Below are positions 10,561 through 19,399 of a stretch of 22,668 nt of DNA, one piece after another. This stretch comes from Hofstenia miamia. Taxonomy: Eukaryota; Xenacoelomorpha; Acoela. The notes beneath the pieces were generated by a model that made no database searches, was not told the DNA's origin, and was given only the letters and a program-made list of their open reading frames with translations. How positions within the stretch are numbered: the stretch's first letter is position 1; each line of letters begins with the position of its first letter. Where the stretch lies: positions 351,583-374,250 of the forward strand of contig SCFE01000094.1 in assembly GCA_004352715.1 (NCBI GenBank). Direction: 5' to 3'. The position numbers and the translations under genes were made by a program.

Positions 10561-11217
10561 TGTAACATCCTCCACCTAGCTTATTACACTGTGTCTGATT
10601 ACTGATAATGAGTGCTCGGTAAATCGCGGGTGAGGTGTTACCAAATTGTTGAACCATCAGACCATCCTCTATTATTAACTAGTTACGTTAATCAAATAAT
10701 TGGGTATTAACTATCACTGTTTAGGTGACAGAGCGGTATGATGTTTCCTCTTCAGTTCTTCCATGGGCCACTGCCCGAAGCCGATCTCCACAACACAGCT
10801 CCTCTTCTTATTCAACAATGGTTGAGTCCACGGCACCATCTCAGCTCAACTGGAATTAATTATGTGTACCTTATGTTAGCTTAGTGCGTGCACTCAAGTA
10901 AAGTTGTAACTGACTTAAACTCAATCTTTGTAGAGTGTTTGTTGTTTTGATTTAATAAAGCAACCGGGCNGATTTTAAATTTCAAATGATTCGTCTGCCA
11001 ATATGGCTGTTCATACGTAAGCATTAGTTTGCTCAATTTAATTTGTCAATTGTTCCTTGATCAGCTAACAAGTTTTCTCATTTTGAACAATATTAAATCT
11101 TAGTTGCATTGTACAAAAATAACTAAAGATCATTAACTAAATTTTTACAATTAATTTCAATTAATAATAATCATTCGACGTTATTCAGCTTTGGTTGCCT
11201 TTTTGGATGATGCTACA
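10561..11217 (+). mobile_element. Solo LTR of a second family (family B)
   Basis: A 657-bp segment starting TGTAACATCC and ending GATGATGCTACA interrupts the older element's 5' LTR. It has TG...CA ends and a clean 4-bp GTAT duplication, with the empty site preserved in the other LTR. It has no coding content, so it is the product of recombination between the LTRs of a full element. Orientation is taken from an AATAAA at 10954-10959 and is uncertain. It keeps about a dozen CpG, unlike the host LTR, and so is a later insertion. An undetermined base lies at 10970. The last 300 bp or so match the piece at 3846-4193. Confidence 0.9.
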
Positions 11218-11221
11218 GTAT
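11218..11221. repeat. Target site duplication GTAT of the solo LTR, right copy
   Basis: Second copy of the duplication, after which the host LTR sequence (TCTATTATTACAG) resumes. Confidence 0.9.
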
Positions 11222-11336
11222 CTATTATTACAGATAACATAATGACTAAAAGGCGGTTAGCAAAAATAAAATGAGAAAGATCAAACACAGCAGAAGTGAA
11301 ACAAAGTTTATTTGATGCTCACTACAGGTATCTCAA

Positions 11337-11345
11337 GTATTTATA
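11337..11345 (-). promoter_or_regulatory. Candidate TATA box in 5' LTR
   Basis: TATAAATAC on the minus strand, conserved with 1264-1256. In this orientation it would drive the genomic transcript of the older element; the element is dead, so it is a relic. Confidence 0.5.
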
Positions 11346-11604
11346 CAAAAATTCATAACAATTTCCTTCAGCTGTTTACAGAGTTATATTCACGTTTTCC
11401 CTTGCAAAATTAATAGAGCAATAACATGTTACATGAAATCAGGGGACAATAAATCAAATGTTCTTAATACTACTATCAAAATAGGTAATATCAAACACAT
11501 CTCACTATGACGTCACTGAAGTTAAAGGTGGAGCATTTAGCTTGAAATAACAAAATCAAAATTGATCAAAATTAAATCAAAAAGGGGCCTTGAGTGATTC
11601 TACA

Positions 11605-11608
11605 ATAT
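11605..11608. repeat. Target site duplication ATAT, right copy
   Basis: Matches 612-615 on the other side of the older element. Confidence 0.6.
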
Positions 11609-13118
11609 ATTCTATATATCCATCATAGTATGTATCTTTGAAGAACCTCATATGATTTGTCATTAATGTATGCTTTGGCTATAATACACTTTAACATTAA
11701 AAGAAAGCTTTATGACACTACATTATTAAATATCAATTATTCAAGTGAAGCAGAAATGATTTGAATATGCAAAATATAAAACAATTGAATTGATAAAATC
11801 CAGATCATTAAGGTGCACAATAACCTCAGAGAATGGTAGTTTAGCTCTTTTGAAGGAGTTCAATGCAATATTGATCCTAGATGCATATCAATGCCATACA
11901 ACAATTTGTGGGGCTGAATTATTGTGTAATGTAACTTGCCATATTGATTTAGTGAGATTGAAACCCACATCTTCTGTGCACCTGTACAGCTGTGTTTATC
12001 TTACACTACAAATCAAAATTAGATCACATAAATTTATCATTCTAAGAACATATTAACTTGAGTACATTAAATGATTGTTGTAGAGCTATGGAGTGCATAC
12101 AAAGTGTGAAATAAACAAGGTTGATAGAATAAAAAATTAGGTATACACTAATTATTCAAATTGAAGGTGAATTCTAAACATGATATAGGTTAAAATCAAA
12201 AATTAATGTCTTGTATAACTATTTAAGCTCTACAATCTGATGTATATAACCACTGTATAGAGTAAGAACATTTTAAAATGTATTTGTTTAAAAATACACC
12301 TTATATAATGACAATAAAATCACATCACAATGTAAACAGTAAATTTAATTTTTTGTCATATTTCAATAAAATTGTTACTAACAGAATAAACAAAAACAAA
12401 AATAATTAAATGTAAAATAAATATATATGACTAAGCTAAAGCATATTGAAGCACAAAATATTATAAGTATGCAGCAAACATCAATAATCTTTTACAGAAA
12501 CATAAATATATTTTATAAAAAAATTAAGATGACAATATAAATCCATTATTGGAATAGAATCAACATTGTTTTTAATTTGTGGTATTTTCTTGATATATTC
12601 TAATGTTATAGTATTTGATGACTTTAAAGTGCTCAATCTTGTATGCATTTCCTTCAGACTTTTATAAAAATATTTGATCTTTTTAGGAATGTATTCAAAA
12701 AAATTTCCACTGCAGCATTTGTGTGAGATGTTAGTCCATCACCAAGTGTAGAAACAGTTTTAAATTCTATAGGTATGAAAGCACATGAAATTGGTCACAA
12801 ATTTATATTTCAATCATATAATATAATTTGTTAAAGACTTGAAATGTGTATTCACAAGAGTAAATGTGTTCTCTATGTATTTTCACTTTTCAAATTAAAA
12901 TTCTATGAAGCCACTTGTAGAATTTTGAGTACTTAAATTATAGAGTGATTATCTTCATTATTTTGATGTATTTTTACAATATTTCTGTAAATATTCATAA
13001 ACACCTTTCCTTGAATGTCTTTGAGAAATTGGCTGAAATTTCTTTTCAAATTTTTCAAAAATGTTTTAATCATCACAGGTATTTCACTGCTTTTCTCAAG
13101 AATTTTTTTTATTTGTTT
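11609..13118. other. AT-rich spacer without recognisable genes
   Basis: About 1.5 kb of very AT-rich sequence with almost no CpG. The longest frames (11790-12056 plus and the start of 12945-13247 plus) are lysine-, isoleucine- and phenylalanine-rich, as expected by chance in such DNA, and I see no domain in them. Confidence 0.5.
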
Positions 13119-13320
13119 GATGTAATATTTATTTACATCAAATGCATTTTTGTTTTAAATGAATTTTATGTGTTAATGAATTATCTCTCTATATATGTTG
13201 ATGTAATATTTCAATTTTCACCAAACATGTTTTTTGTTTTACCATGATTTTCATGTGTTAATGGTTTGTTTGCTATATATGTTGATGTAATATCTCTTTT
13301 CACCAACCAGGCTTACATTT
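13119..13320. repeat. Short minisatellite, about 2.4 units of 81-84 bp
   Basis: GATGTAATAT starts at 13119, 13200 and 13284, giving periods of 81 and 84. Each full unit also carries TTTATGTGTTAATG or TTTCATGTGTTAATG and ends in CTATATATGTT. The second and third units share TTTTCACCAA. Diverged, non-coding. Confidence 0.7.
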
Positions 13321-13402
13321 ATTACAAATTGGCTTAGTACTTAGGTGTTATCAAATGCCACTTGATATTTTTCTTTGGAATCATTATTATCATTTTCATT
13401 GC

Positions 13403-13627
13403 TCATGGTTTAGGTGTGTGGTAACAATAGGCCTCCTGAGGAAAGCTAGCCACATTAAATAAATGGCTTAATGCATTTCTGATGGCTGCCTCCTGGATGA
13501 ATGTCAAAGTGCTGTCATATTTTAGAATGAAGATGGAAACTTGAGGATTCCAACAATGCTGAACTTCATCACTCAGAGCTGCTTTGTAATGTATGCTTTT
13601 AAATTTAGCACAACTTATACTTTGCAT
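13403..13627 (-). CDS. Short open frame of uncertain status
   Basis: A 74-residue frame on the minus strand begins MQSISCAKFK and ends YCYHTPKP. Its composition is more protein-like than the other frames of this spacer, with a mixed sequence and amphipathic stretches such as EAAIRNALSHLF. It could be a fragment of another transposon or a lone exon. I recognise no domain, there is no partner ORF nearby, and I see no clear splice or promoter context. Chance remains likely. Confidence 0.15.
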   Translation of the reverse strand: MQSISCAKFKSIHYKAALSDEVQHCWNPQVSIFILKYDSTLTFIQEAAIRNALSHLFNVASFPQEAYCYHTPKP

Positions 13628-14171
13628 GCTATATATTTGATTAATATTAATGCATGTTGAAATATGTGTCTATACAAATGTTACACCCAAGTGTTGGCTT
13701 TTACATCTATTGTAGAACCGCTGGCTGGTAGGGAAACTTAACTAGAAACTTAATTGACTCCACAGAAGGTTTGAATAGCGTTTACAGAACAGCCATGATT
13801 CTGGAAAAAGGAGTAACACAGAATTTATAACATACAGATGTAACATTGGTAATTCATCCAAATAACAAAACTACTTTAGGTAAGAACCAAGATGACCAAT
13901 TCCTATGGCTTCCAGCCAAAGCAGAACATCCAGAAGTAAAGTGCTTAACCTATTGACTGGTGCTACCCTATTTGTCTCACTTGCTTAATTTCTATCTCAA
14001 TTCAAAAAATACAAACTCTCATATTCATTGTTATCTCTCAGTTCACAATTAAATAATCTCTAATTGCCAGATATTCGTGCTAGCCCACGGCATGGTATCA
14101 TCACAGTGTTAGGTTTTATAAGTGCATGTATGTGTTGAATTACGAAAGAGAGATTTATTATTTCCTTATAC

Positions 14172-14293
14172 NNNNNNNNNNNNNNNNNNNNNNNNNNNNN
14201 NNNNNNNNNNNNNNNNNNNNNNNNNNNNNNNNNNNNNNNNNNNNNNNNNNNNNNNNNNNNNNNNNNNNNNNNNNNNNNNNNNNNNNNNNNNNN
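14172..14293. other. Assembly gap, 122 N, inside the LTR
   Basis: Comparison with the older LTRs suggests the true missing length is of similar order, because 942 bp including Ns is close to 905 and 947. Confidence 0.95.
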
Positions 14294-14403
14294 ATCTTAA
14301 GCAATAAGTTTCATCAAGATAATAAATAAACAAAAAATACAATGGTAAAGATGGCAGTTGAGAGTAGATAAAATCTATTAAGCTATTGCTACAGTTTCCT
14401 CAG

Positions 14404-14411
14404 GTTTTATA
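14404..14411 (-). promoter_or_regulatory. Candidate TATA box, second element LTR
   Basis: TATAAAAC on the minus strand, at the place where both older LTRs have TATAAATAC. Confidence 0.45.
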
Positions 14412-14652
14412 CAATTGTTTAATCATTACCTGCCTTTGTTTACAATACTTCAGATGTCAACGTAGTTTAACATGATCAAATTCTGTTTCCCTTGTAAAAT
14501 TAAATTTGAGCAACAATCAGCACCATCAAGGGGACATCAAATTAATAACAGCAAACTAAGATCAAAACTAGCTAATAACATCATGATGACGTAATAATAC
14601 AAAGTAATGTTATAAAAGAATAAAATCAACAAAATCCCCAAGCAACTCTACA

Positions 14653-14662
14653 TGCCCCCCTT
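14653..14662 (-). other. Polypurine tract of the second element
   Basis: AAGGGGGGCA on the minus strand directly before the LTR start TGTAGAGTTGC, identical to the tract at 1521-1530. Confidence 0.8.
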
Positions 14663-14680
14663 GCTCAAATTAATTTTCGG

Positions 14681-15749
14681 CTAGTAGTTGAAGGGCTGGC
14701 CCAGAAACAATATTTTGGTAGCGAGTTCACCATCCCATGTTGTGACTTCTACGTAACTTGCCTATCAGGCTATTTGCATCAGTACCTCTCTTTGTGTGAC
14801 CACCTCATCTTTCAGCCTTAGAAATTTGATGGTAGGCATGTGATTGCTAACTGGACAATTCCTCCTAAGATTGTTCAACCATCTGGTAAACATGTCATAG
14901 AACAGTTCATAAAGCCAAAGGCCTTTGAGTGCGACCATCAATGTCATCATCGCATTGGTGTCCGACATATGAGCATCATTGGCGCTAATCTCAGTATCAG
15001 GGTAAAAATGCAGGAAGACTTGTCAGAGAGACCCCATGGTGGTTGCATGATCTACGAATAGTGAGCAGTACTCTTGAACTTGACTTAATGTCATCTCGTC
15101 TGGATTTGATACATTGGCTCGAATCATTGTGATAATTTCAATTCTCTTTGTAACGTCATAGTACTGAGTCACTGTTTCAACATTATTTATCCACATTAGA
15201 TCTCTGGCAGCCTGGAAGAGGATAAGAACATGCGGCTGCAGTGTGGCGAGTTTTTCTTGTATCGCTTGTAATTGTGTGTGAATCAGTAGTCCCCGCATAA
15301 AAATATCAGTGATAGTTAACTTGCCATTGATGAATACACGCTCGGAATTTCCTCCTGTGATGAGTTTCTCTTGCACGGTTGTATATTTGCCTGTTTGACT
15401 GGCTTTGACGGCTTCTGACTTACTATTGACAAAATTTATCCAATTGGATAACTGAGCGGCAACCCTCTTTTTTGGTTTTCGTACCTTCCATTTCAGCTGA
15501 ATCAGCAGTGTTTCTATGGTAGGTGGCGGGATACACAAAAGATTTGACGTGTCAATCTTCTTCTCCAACTCACTGAACTTTGATTGAGAAGCTAAGGTGG
15601 CGGTTCCTATTGTCACGGGATAATTTATATGGGTGTCCTTAATGGTATCCCAGAATTTTCCTCATAATCCCTTTTGTCATAAATGTTCAATCTGATGGGT
15701 AGAGATTCATATGCGCAAAGTAGTGCATTCTACATCCAGAGCAACATGT
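14681..15749 (-). pseudogene. Third ORF, C-terminal third (second element)
   Basis: A single frame runs from the gap edge to the stop at 14681-14683, about 20 bp before the purine tract. The intact part is 15616-15026 (MTIGTATLASQSKF onward, with NSERVFINGKL and AARDLMWINNVETV). After it the frame continues with a TGA at 15023-15025, where the older copy has a coding triplet, then a match to the older C-terminus (ALKGLWLYE), then TGA TAG near 14765-14760. The older copy stays open over these last 130 residues, so the stops are lesions of this copy. Upstream of 15616 the frame holds three further stops but still matches the older copy (CTTLRI against CTTAHV). No membrane segment at the C-terminus. 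Function unknown. Confidence 0.75.
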
Positions 15750-15891
15750 NNNNNNNNNNNNNNNNNNNNNNNNNNNNNNNNNNNNNNNNNNNNNNNNNNN
15801 NNNNNNNNNNNNNNNNNNNNNNNNNNNNNNNNNNNNNNNNNNNNNNNNNNNNNNNNNNNNNNNNNNNNNNNNNNNNNNNNNNNNNNNNNNN
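15750..15891. other. Assembly gap, 142 N, inside the third ORF
   Basis: By comparison with the collinear older copy, the coding sequence missing here is about 1.2 kb, far more than 142 bases. Matching middle pieces are found at 20400-21232 and 22143-22424. Confidence 0.85.
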
Positions 15892-16801
15892 GGCGAAGGC
15901 GAAACTAACTCTCATATCTGTTATGGTAGTTATCAAGGGAGTGTTGGGATCTGTAATTTCTAATGTCTGCGATTGGAGCAGGACGTCAACAATTAATTTC
16001 TGGTCTATGGTTAAGCAATGTGTTGGCACTCTTTGACATAGGAGTAGATCAGTATAAATTAGCCTAGTTATTGGAAGGTGACTTGTAGAATGTGACGAAA
16101 TTGGGGCGTAATCCTCCTTAGATAGGATTAAGAAATTCTCCATCCTAAAGTGTAAGTCCTCTATCTTTTCAGGTACTGCTGTTTCATACTCACCATGCAC
16201 AATCATTATTAGGCGAATGCCCTCAACTTTAGCGATGCGATAAGCTATCTCAATTTGTTCCATGATGTCCTCTGACTGTATTTTGGAGATTCTCATAAAG
16301 TAAATAACAAGGAGATTTTTGAAATCTACGTTTACGCACTCAAAACTATCAATGGTTGGTCCACTATTCAAAAACTGACATATACTGTATATGTTGAAGT
16401 CGTCATCAAAAAACGTGTGCACTGTGCTGCGCCAATACAAACGACTTAAAGTTTCCATCATCCTGGAATCATAAGTAATAATTGTGTTGATTTTTGACAA
16501 GATGCGTCTATGACGAAAGGGATGACGTCTATGGAGCAAGTCATGTCGCATCTGTTGTAGGTATGGCGAAGTTGATCTTTTGTCTCCTCTGAGATATTAT
16601 CACGGATAATGGCTATGGCTTTCCTGGTTGCAATGTAGTAAGGGTGTAATGTTTCATCACCAACTTTCGATAGTTTTTGTCTTCTCTCTTCTGTCTTCTG
16701 TGATCTTATAGTTGATGTAGCTGTGGAAGAGGTCAAAGGGGCTATCAAGTCGCTCATATGGGGGGTATTTACAGGTTGTAAAGCTCTAAAAGGTACTCTC
16801 A
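15892..16801 (-). repeat. 910-bp near-identical duplicate, copy A
   Basis: Aligns without indels to 21233-22142 (offset 5341). I find two substitutions, near 16310 (A/G) and 16424 (C/G). The left end coincides with an N gap; the right end is a sharp break in homology. Confidence 0.9.
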
Positions 16802-16868
16802 AATCAAAAGTTTTTAAAGTAGGGGTTGCCAGCTCCTCTCGCGCACGTGGGGAAACGTGTCTCTCCAC
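15892..16868 (-). pseudogene. Third ORF, N-terminal third (second element, copy A)
   Basis: Two overlapping frames together make the N-terminal third. The first (16868-16458) carries a basic, serine/threonine-rich start, then KVGDETLHPYYIATRKA and CSIDVIPFVIDA. The second (16551 to the gap) carries INTIITYDSRMMETL, HTFFDDDFNIYSICQF and KIEDLHFRMENFLIL. They are joined across a frameshift near 16507-16494; the older copy keeps one frame there, although with a TGA, and differs by 4 nt. Methionines at 16868 or 16757 could be the start, and I cannot decide. There is no hydrophobic leader at either. It is nearly identical to 21233-22142, with two differences seen in 910 bp. Confidence 0.75.
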
Positions 16869-17030
16869 ATAGGGGTGAGATGTGGAGGGCGTCGTGGTGA
16901 CTGCTGTCAGCTCTCCGAGTTGTGGAGCAACATGTCACCCACACGGAATTGGACTCTGCTCAGCACCTTCCTGACGTCCTCTTTTTCTTGCGTGGGCCTC
17001 AGCAAGCAGAGAAACGTGTCTCCCACGCCT
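16850..17030 (-). repeat. Three imperfect repeats in the pol to third-ORF linker
   Basis: On the minus strand GTGGGAGACACGTTTC (about 17026-17011), GTGGGTGACATGTTGC (about 16942-16927) and GTGGAGAGACACGTTTC (about 16869-16852) recur at spacings of about 84 and 75 bp. Read in one frame the first two give VGDTF and VGDML. The older copy has corresponding units at 4620-4760. The role is unknown; candidates are a structured RNA for reinitiation or splicing between pol and the third ORF, or a repetitive peptide linker. Confidence 0.5.
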
Positions 17031-17042
17031 AGGTGAGGCATC

Positions 17043-17235
17043 TCATCCAAGTTGGCTACCTTCCATCCTCCTTCGTACTCGATGGCGGACAGGTGGAGCT
17101 GGCGACTCTCATTTGCGATTTATTGGTTTAATTCCTAAATGCAGTTATAAGATTTAAATCCCAAATGTTGGGATCATAAGTAGTTCTCGCCCTTCTCTGG
17201 GGAGCATACGTGATTCTAAATTCTCAGTATTAACA
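17043..17235 (-). repeat. 193-bp duplicate, left copy
   Basis: Matches 17250-17442 over its full length with three substitutions and no indel. It covers the end of pol and the start of the linker. A 14-base N run separates the copies. Confidence 0.9.
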
Positions 17236-17249
17236 NNNNNNNNNNNNNN
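17236..17249. other. Assembly gap, 14 N
   Basis: Lies exactly between two 193-bp copies of the same sequence, which suggests two overlapping contigs that were not merged. Confidence 0.9.
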
Positions 17250-17442
17250 TCATCCAAGTTGGCTACCTTCCATCCTCCTTCATACTCGATGGCGGACAGG
17301 TGGAGCTGGCGACTCTCGTTTGCGATTTATTGGTTTCATTCCTAAATGCAGTTATAAGATTTAAATCCCAAATGTTGGGATCATAAGTAGTTCTCGCCCT
17401 TCTCTGGGGAGCATACGTGATTCTAAATTCTCAGTATTAACA
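17250..17442 (-). repeat. 193-bp duplicate, right copy
   Basis: Second copy. It is continuous with the intact integrase frame on its right, so this copy is in its natural context on that side. Confidence 0.9.
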
Positions 17443-18170
17443 TTATCACAGTGGTACTCGGTGTCGGAAAATTCATCCTCAGAAAAGCTAGTTAAATTAT
17501 CATATTTTTCGTATACATCAACACTGTTGTCTACTAATGTAAATTCGTTATTATCATCTATAATCACATGTTCTATATCTTTTATGGCTCTTTTAAGCCT
17601 TTGAAAGTGTACCATTTTACCATTGTTTAAGGTGTATGTATTGTGATCAAGCACTTTTTCGATCATAAATGGGCCTTTCCAATCATTAGCGAGCTTCTGT
17701 ACTTGATGACTATCGGTTGTAATTCGGGGTAAATAGGCAAAAACTTTATCACTGTGCTTATGAGGCTCACCGTACAACTTTTTATTAAAAGTTTTCTTTT
17801 GCTGGATGCTAGATTGATTGGTGTTATGACAAATTGTCAAGTGAATTTGTTGCATGTCAGTGATTAATCTATTTACATAACTTTCCACATTAATGTCAGC
17901 GTATTTTGGAAACATCATCACTAAGGAAGTAGTGGCTTCTCTGCCGAACATGGCTTTGAAGGGGCTAATACCAGTTGTTGTATGAACTGACGTAATATAA
18001 AAATACTCAACACATTCCACAATTCGTCTCCATTGTTTCCCGGCAGCTCGGGACAATGCTACCCGGATCAATTTAATGAGGGTTCGATTCAACCTTTCCA
18101 CCAACCCATTGGCTTGATGATGGTAAGCTGTTGTTAACTTGTGAATTACTTCCAATTCATTCATCAAAGC
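17361..18170 (-). CDS. pol: Integrase C-terminal half and pol tail (second element, partial)
   Basis: Integrase joins element DNA to the chromosome. The open frame enters from the gap and shows the end of the catalytic core with YHHQANGLVERLNRTL, which carries the catalytic glutamate, then YFYITSVHTTTGISPF and AMFGREA. Next is a GPY/F-type module (DWKGPFMIEKVLDHNTYTL) of Gypsy integrases, then an acidic tail (NNEFTLVDN, SFSEDEFSD). The stop at 17361-17363 probably follows a one-base frameshift, because the plus-strand patch at 5833-6174 and the older copy both continue in the other frame with WDLNL. The RT and zinc-finger parts are lost in the gap. Confidence 0.85.
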   Translation of the reverse strand, partial: ALMNELEVIHKLTTAYHHQANGLVERLNRTLIKLIRVALSRAAGKQWRRIVECVEYFYITSVHTTTGISPFKAMFGREATTSLVMMFPKYADINVESYVNRLITDMQQIHLTICHNTNQSSIQQKKTFNKKLYGEPHKHSDKVFAYLPRITTDSHQVQKLANDWKGPFMIEKVLDHNTYTLNNGKMVHFQRLKRAIKDIEHVIIDDNNEFTLVDNSVDVYEKYDNLTSFSEDEFSDTEYHCDNVNTENLESRMLPREGRELLMIPTFGI

Positions 18171-18707
18171 NNNNNNNNNNNNNNNNNNNNNNNNNNNNNN
18201 NNNNNNNNNNNNNNNNNNNNNNNNNNNNNNNNNNNNNNNNNNNNNNNNNNNNNNNNNNNNNNNNNNNNNNNNNNNNNNNNNNNNNNNNNNNNNNNNNNNN
18301 NNNNNNNNNNNNNNNNNNNNNNNNNNNNNNNNNNNNNNNNNNNNNNNNNNNNNNNNNNNNNNNNNNNNNNNNNNNNNNNNNNNNNNNNNNNNNNNNNNNN
18401 NNNNNNNNNNNNNNNNNNNNNNNNNNNNNNNNNNNNNNNNNNNNNNNNNNNNNNNNNNNNNNNNNNNNNNNNNNNNNNNNNNNNNNNNNNNNNNNNNNNN
18501 NNNNNNNNNNNNNNNNNNNNNNNNNNNNNNNNNNNNNNNNNNNNNNNNNNNNNNNNNNNNNNNNNNNNNNNNNNNNNNNNNNNNNNNNNNNNNNNNNNNN
18601 NNNNNNNNNNNNNNNNNNNNNNNNNNNNNNNNNNNNNNNNNNNNNNNNNNNNNNNNNNNNNNNNNNNNNNNNNNNNNNNNNNNNNNNNNNNNNNNNNNNN
18701 NNNNNNN
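18171..18707. other. Assembly gap, 537 N, between RT palm and integrase
   Basis: The RT active site, RNase H, integrase zinc finger and first part of the core must fall here. In the older copy that interval, without the plus-strand patch, is about 1.3 kb, so 537 underestimates it. Confidence 0.85.
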
Positions 18708-19399
18708 CCGCTGGAATGTGGCTGGCGCGTTGCATAGGCCAAAGGCCATATACTTCCATTCATATAACCCATAAGGGGTAATGAAGGCAGTCTTTGAGAT
18801 GTCAGAAGGGTGCATGGGTACCTGCCAGTAAGCTTTACATAAGTCTAGGCATGAGAAAAATTTATATTTACTAGCGTCATAGAGGAGATCTTCTATCCGT
18901 GGCAGTGGATACGCGTCCTTAATCGTGATATCATTTAGCTTATGAAAATCAATGCACAGCTGATACTTTTGTCTTGGCAAATGAACACGCTGGGAGCAGC
19001 ATAGGGGCTGTTACTTCCTTGTATTATTCCACTTTCAATCAGGTCACTCAAGATCTTCTCATATTCAGGTTTTAAATTCTCTGTCACACGGCATACTGGC
19101 AACTGGATTGGGCGATCATGTTTTAATTCAATCACGTGCTCCTCACCTAATGCCTGACCAACACTAATGGTACCATAGTTAAACACATCGTGCTTACTAT
19201 AAAGCAAAGATACCAAAGACTTTCTCTCCTTTTGATTTAGGTGTGGATGAGAATTTTCGGTGACTGTTGGTACTTTTACTGGACTTGCGGGAGCTTCTAG
19301 ATCGTGCACAGCAGTACATATTGGTAAACAAGTGACTGGGATATTTTCAACTCTCACCAGCACTCCTACTAATTGCAATTGGGAAACCCCAATCTTGAC
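18708..19399 (-). pseudogene. pol: Reverse transcriptase N-terminal half with upstream linker (second element, partial)
   Basis: The frame enters from the 1-kb gap with the linker (RVENIPVTCLPICTAVHDL) and the helix-rich KERKSLVSLLYSKHDVF, then HVIELKHDRPIQLP, SDLIESGIIQGSNSPYAAPS. This is the standard entry to Gypsy RT. Near 18965 a one-base deletion breaks the frame; it reopens with YQLCIDFHKLNDITIKDAYPLPRI, LDLCKAYWQVPM (first catalytic aspartate), KTAFITPYGLYEWKYMAFGL and NAPATFQR, and then runs into the next gap just before the YxDD motif. The older copy keeps one frame across the break, although with a stop, so the break is a lesion of this copy. Confidence 0.85.

Larger units (their letters stand above)
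616..11604 (-). mobile_element. Complete but decayed Ty3/Gypsy-like LTR retrotransposon (older copy)
   Basis: Two long terminal repeats in direct orientation (616-1520 and 9997-11604) bound an internal region of about 8.5 kb. On the minus strand it reads candidate primer-binding site, gag remnant, RT and RNase H, integrase, a long third ORF and a purine tract. Every coding part carries stops and frameshifts, the RT active site has lost an aspartate, and the integrase has a deletion over its catalytic glutamate, so this copy is dead. The body is strikingly poor in CpG. Family B LTR sequences have entered twice, at 3846-4193 and 10561-11217, and a plus-strand patch lies at 5833-6174. Excluding the solo LTR it is about 10.3 kb, long for Gypsy because of the third ORF. 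Confidence 0.9.
9997..11604 (-). repeat. 5' LTR of the older element, split by a solo LTR
   Basis: It starts TGTAGAATTACAGGGTG and ends GATTCTACA on the plus strand and matches 616-1520. Without the 657-bp insertion and its 4-bp duplication it measures 947 bp. A TATAAATAC is kept on the minus strand at 11345-11337. The small plus-strand ORF at 10335-10556 shares its last residues with that at 900-1136 only because both lie in LTR copies. Confidence 0.9.
13711..14652 (-). repeat. 3' LTR of the second element
   Basis: It starts TGTAGAACCG and ends CAACTCTACA on the plus strand, 942 bp including a 122-base N run (14172-14293). Its first 460 bp match 454-1 inverted. It also shares blocks with the older LTRs, such as GGTGCTACCCTATTTGTCTC. 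An AATAAA on the minus strand near 14157-14152 and a TATAAAAC at 14411-14404 give a plausible promoter and poly(A) layout. The four bases before it (CTAT) would be the target duplication; the partner lies outside the window. Confidence 0.88.

Noticed and set aside
11790-12056. Plus-strand frame of 88 residues in the AT-rich spacer
   Set aside because: No recognisable domain, no context, and of a length expected by chance.
12945-13247. Plus-strand phenylalanine/isoleucine-rich frame of 100 residues
   Set aside because: Low-complexity T-rich DNA partly overlapping the minisatellite; the apparent hydrophobic protein follows from base composition.
1-14652. The LTRs at 1-454 and 13711-14652 as the two ends of one element
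   Set aside because: They are in opposite orientation, so they cannot be the direct terminal repeats of one retrotransposon.
16458-16551. Basic cluster RRHPFRHRR as a furin or nuclear-localisation signal
   Set aside because: It lies where the second frame overlaps the first upstream of the frameshift; comparison with the older copy shows the real frame there reads IPFVI, so the basic run is out of frame.
14681-16868. Third ORF as a retroviral-type envelope
   Set aside because: No leader, no cleavage site in frame and no membrane anchor in the readable N- and C-terminal parts; missing middle residues are covered by the other copies and also lack a hydrophobic span.
18131-18781. Long open frames across the N runs at 18171-18707 and 19400-20399 on both strands
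   Set aside because: They consist almost wholly of undetermined residues; the frames are open only because N cannot encode a stop.
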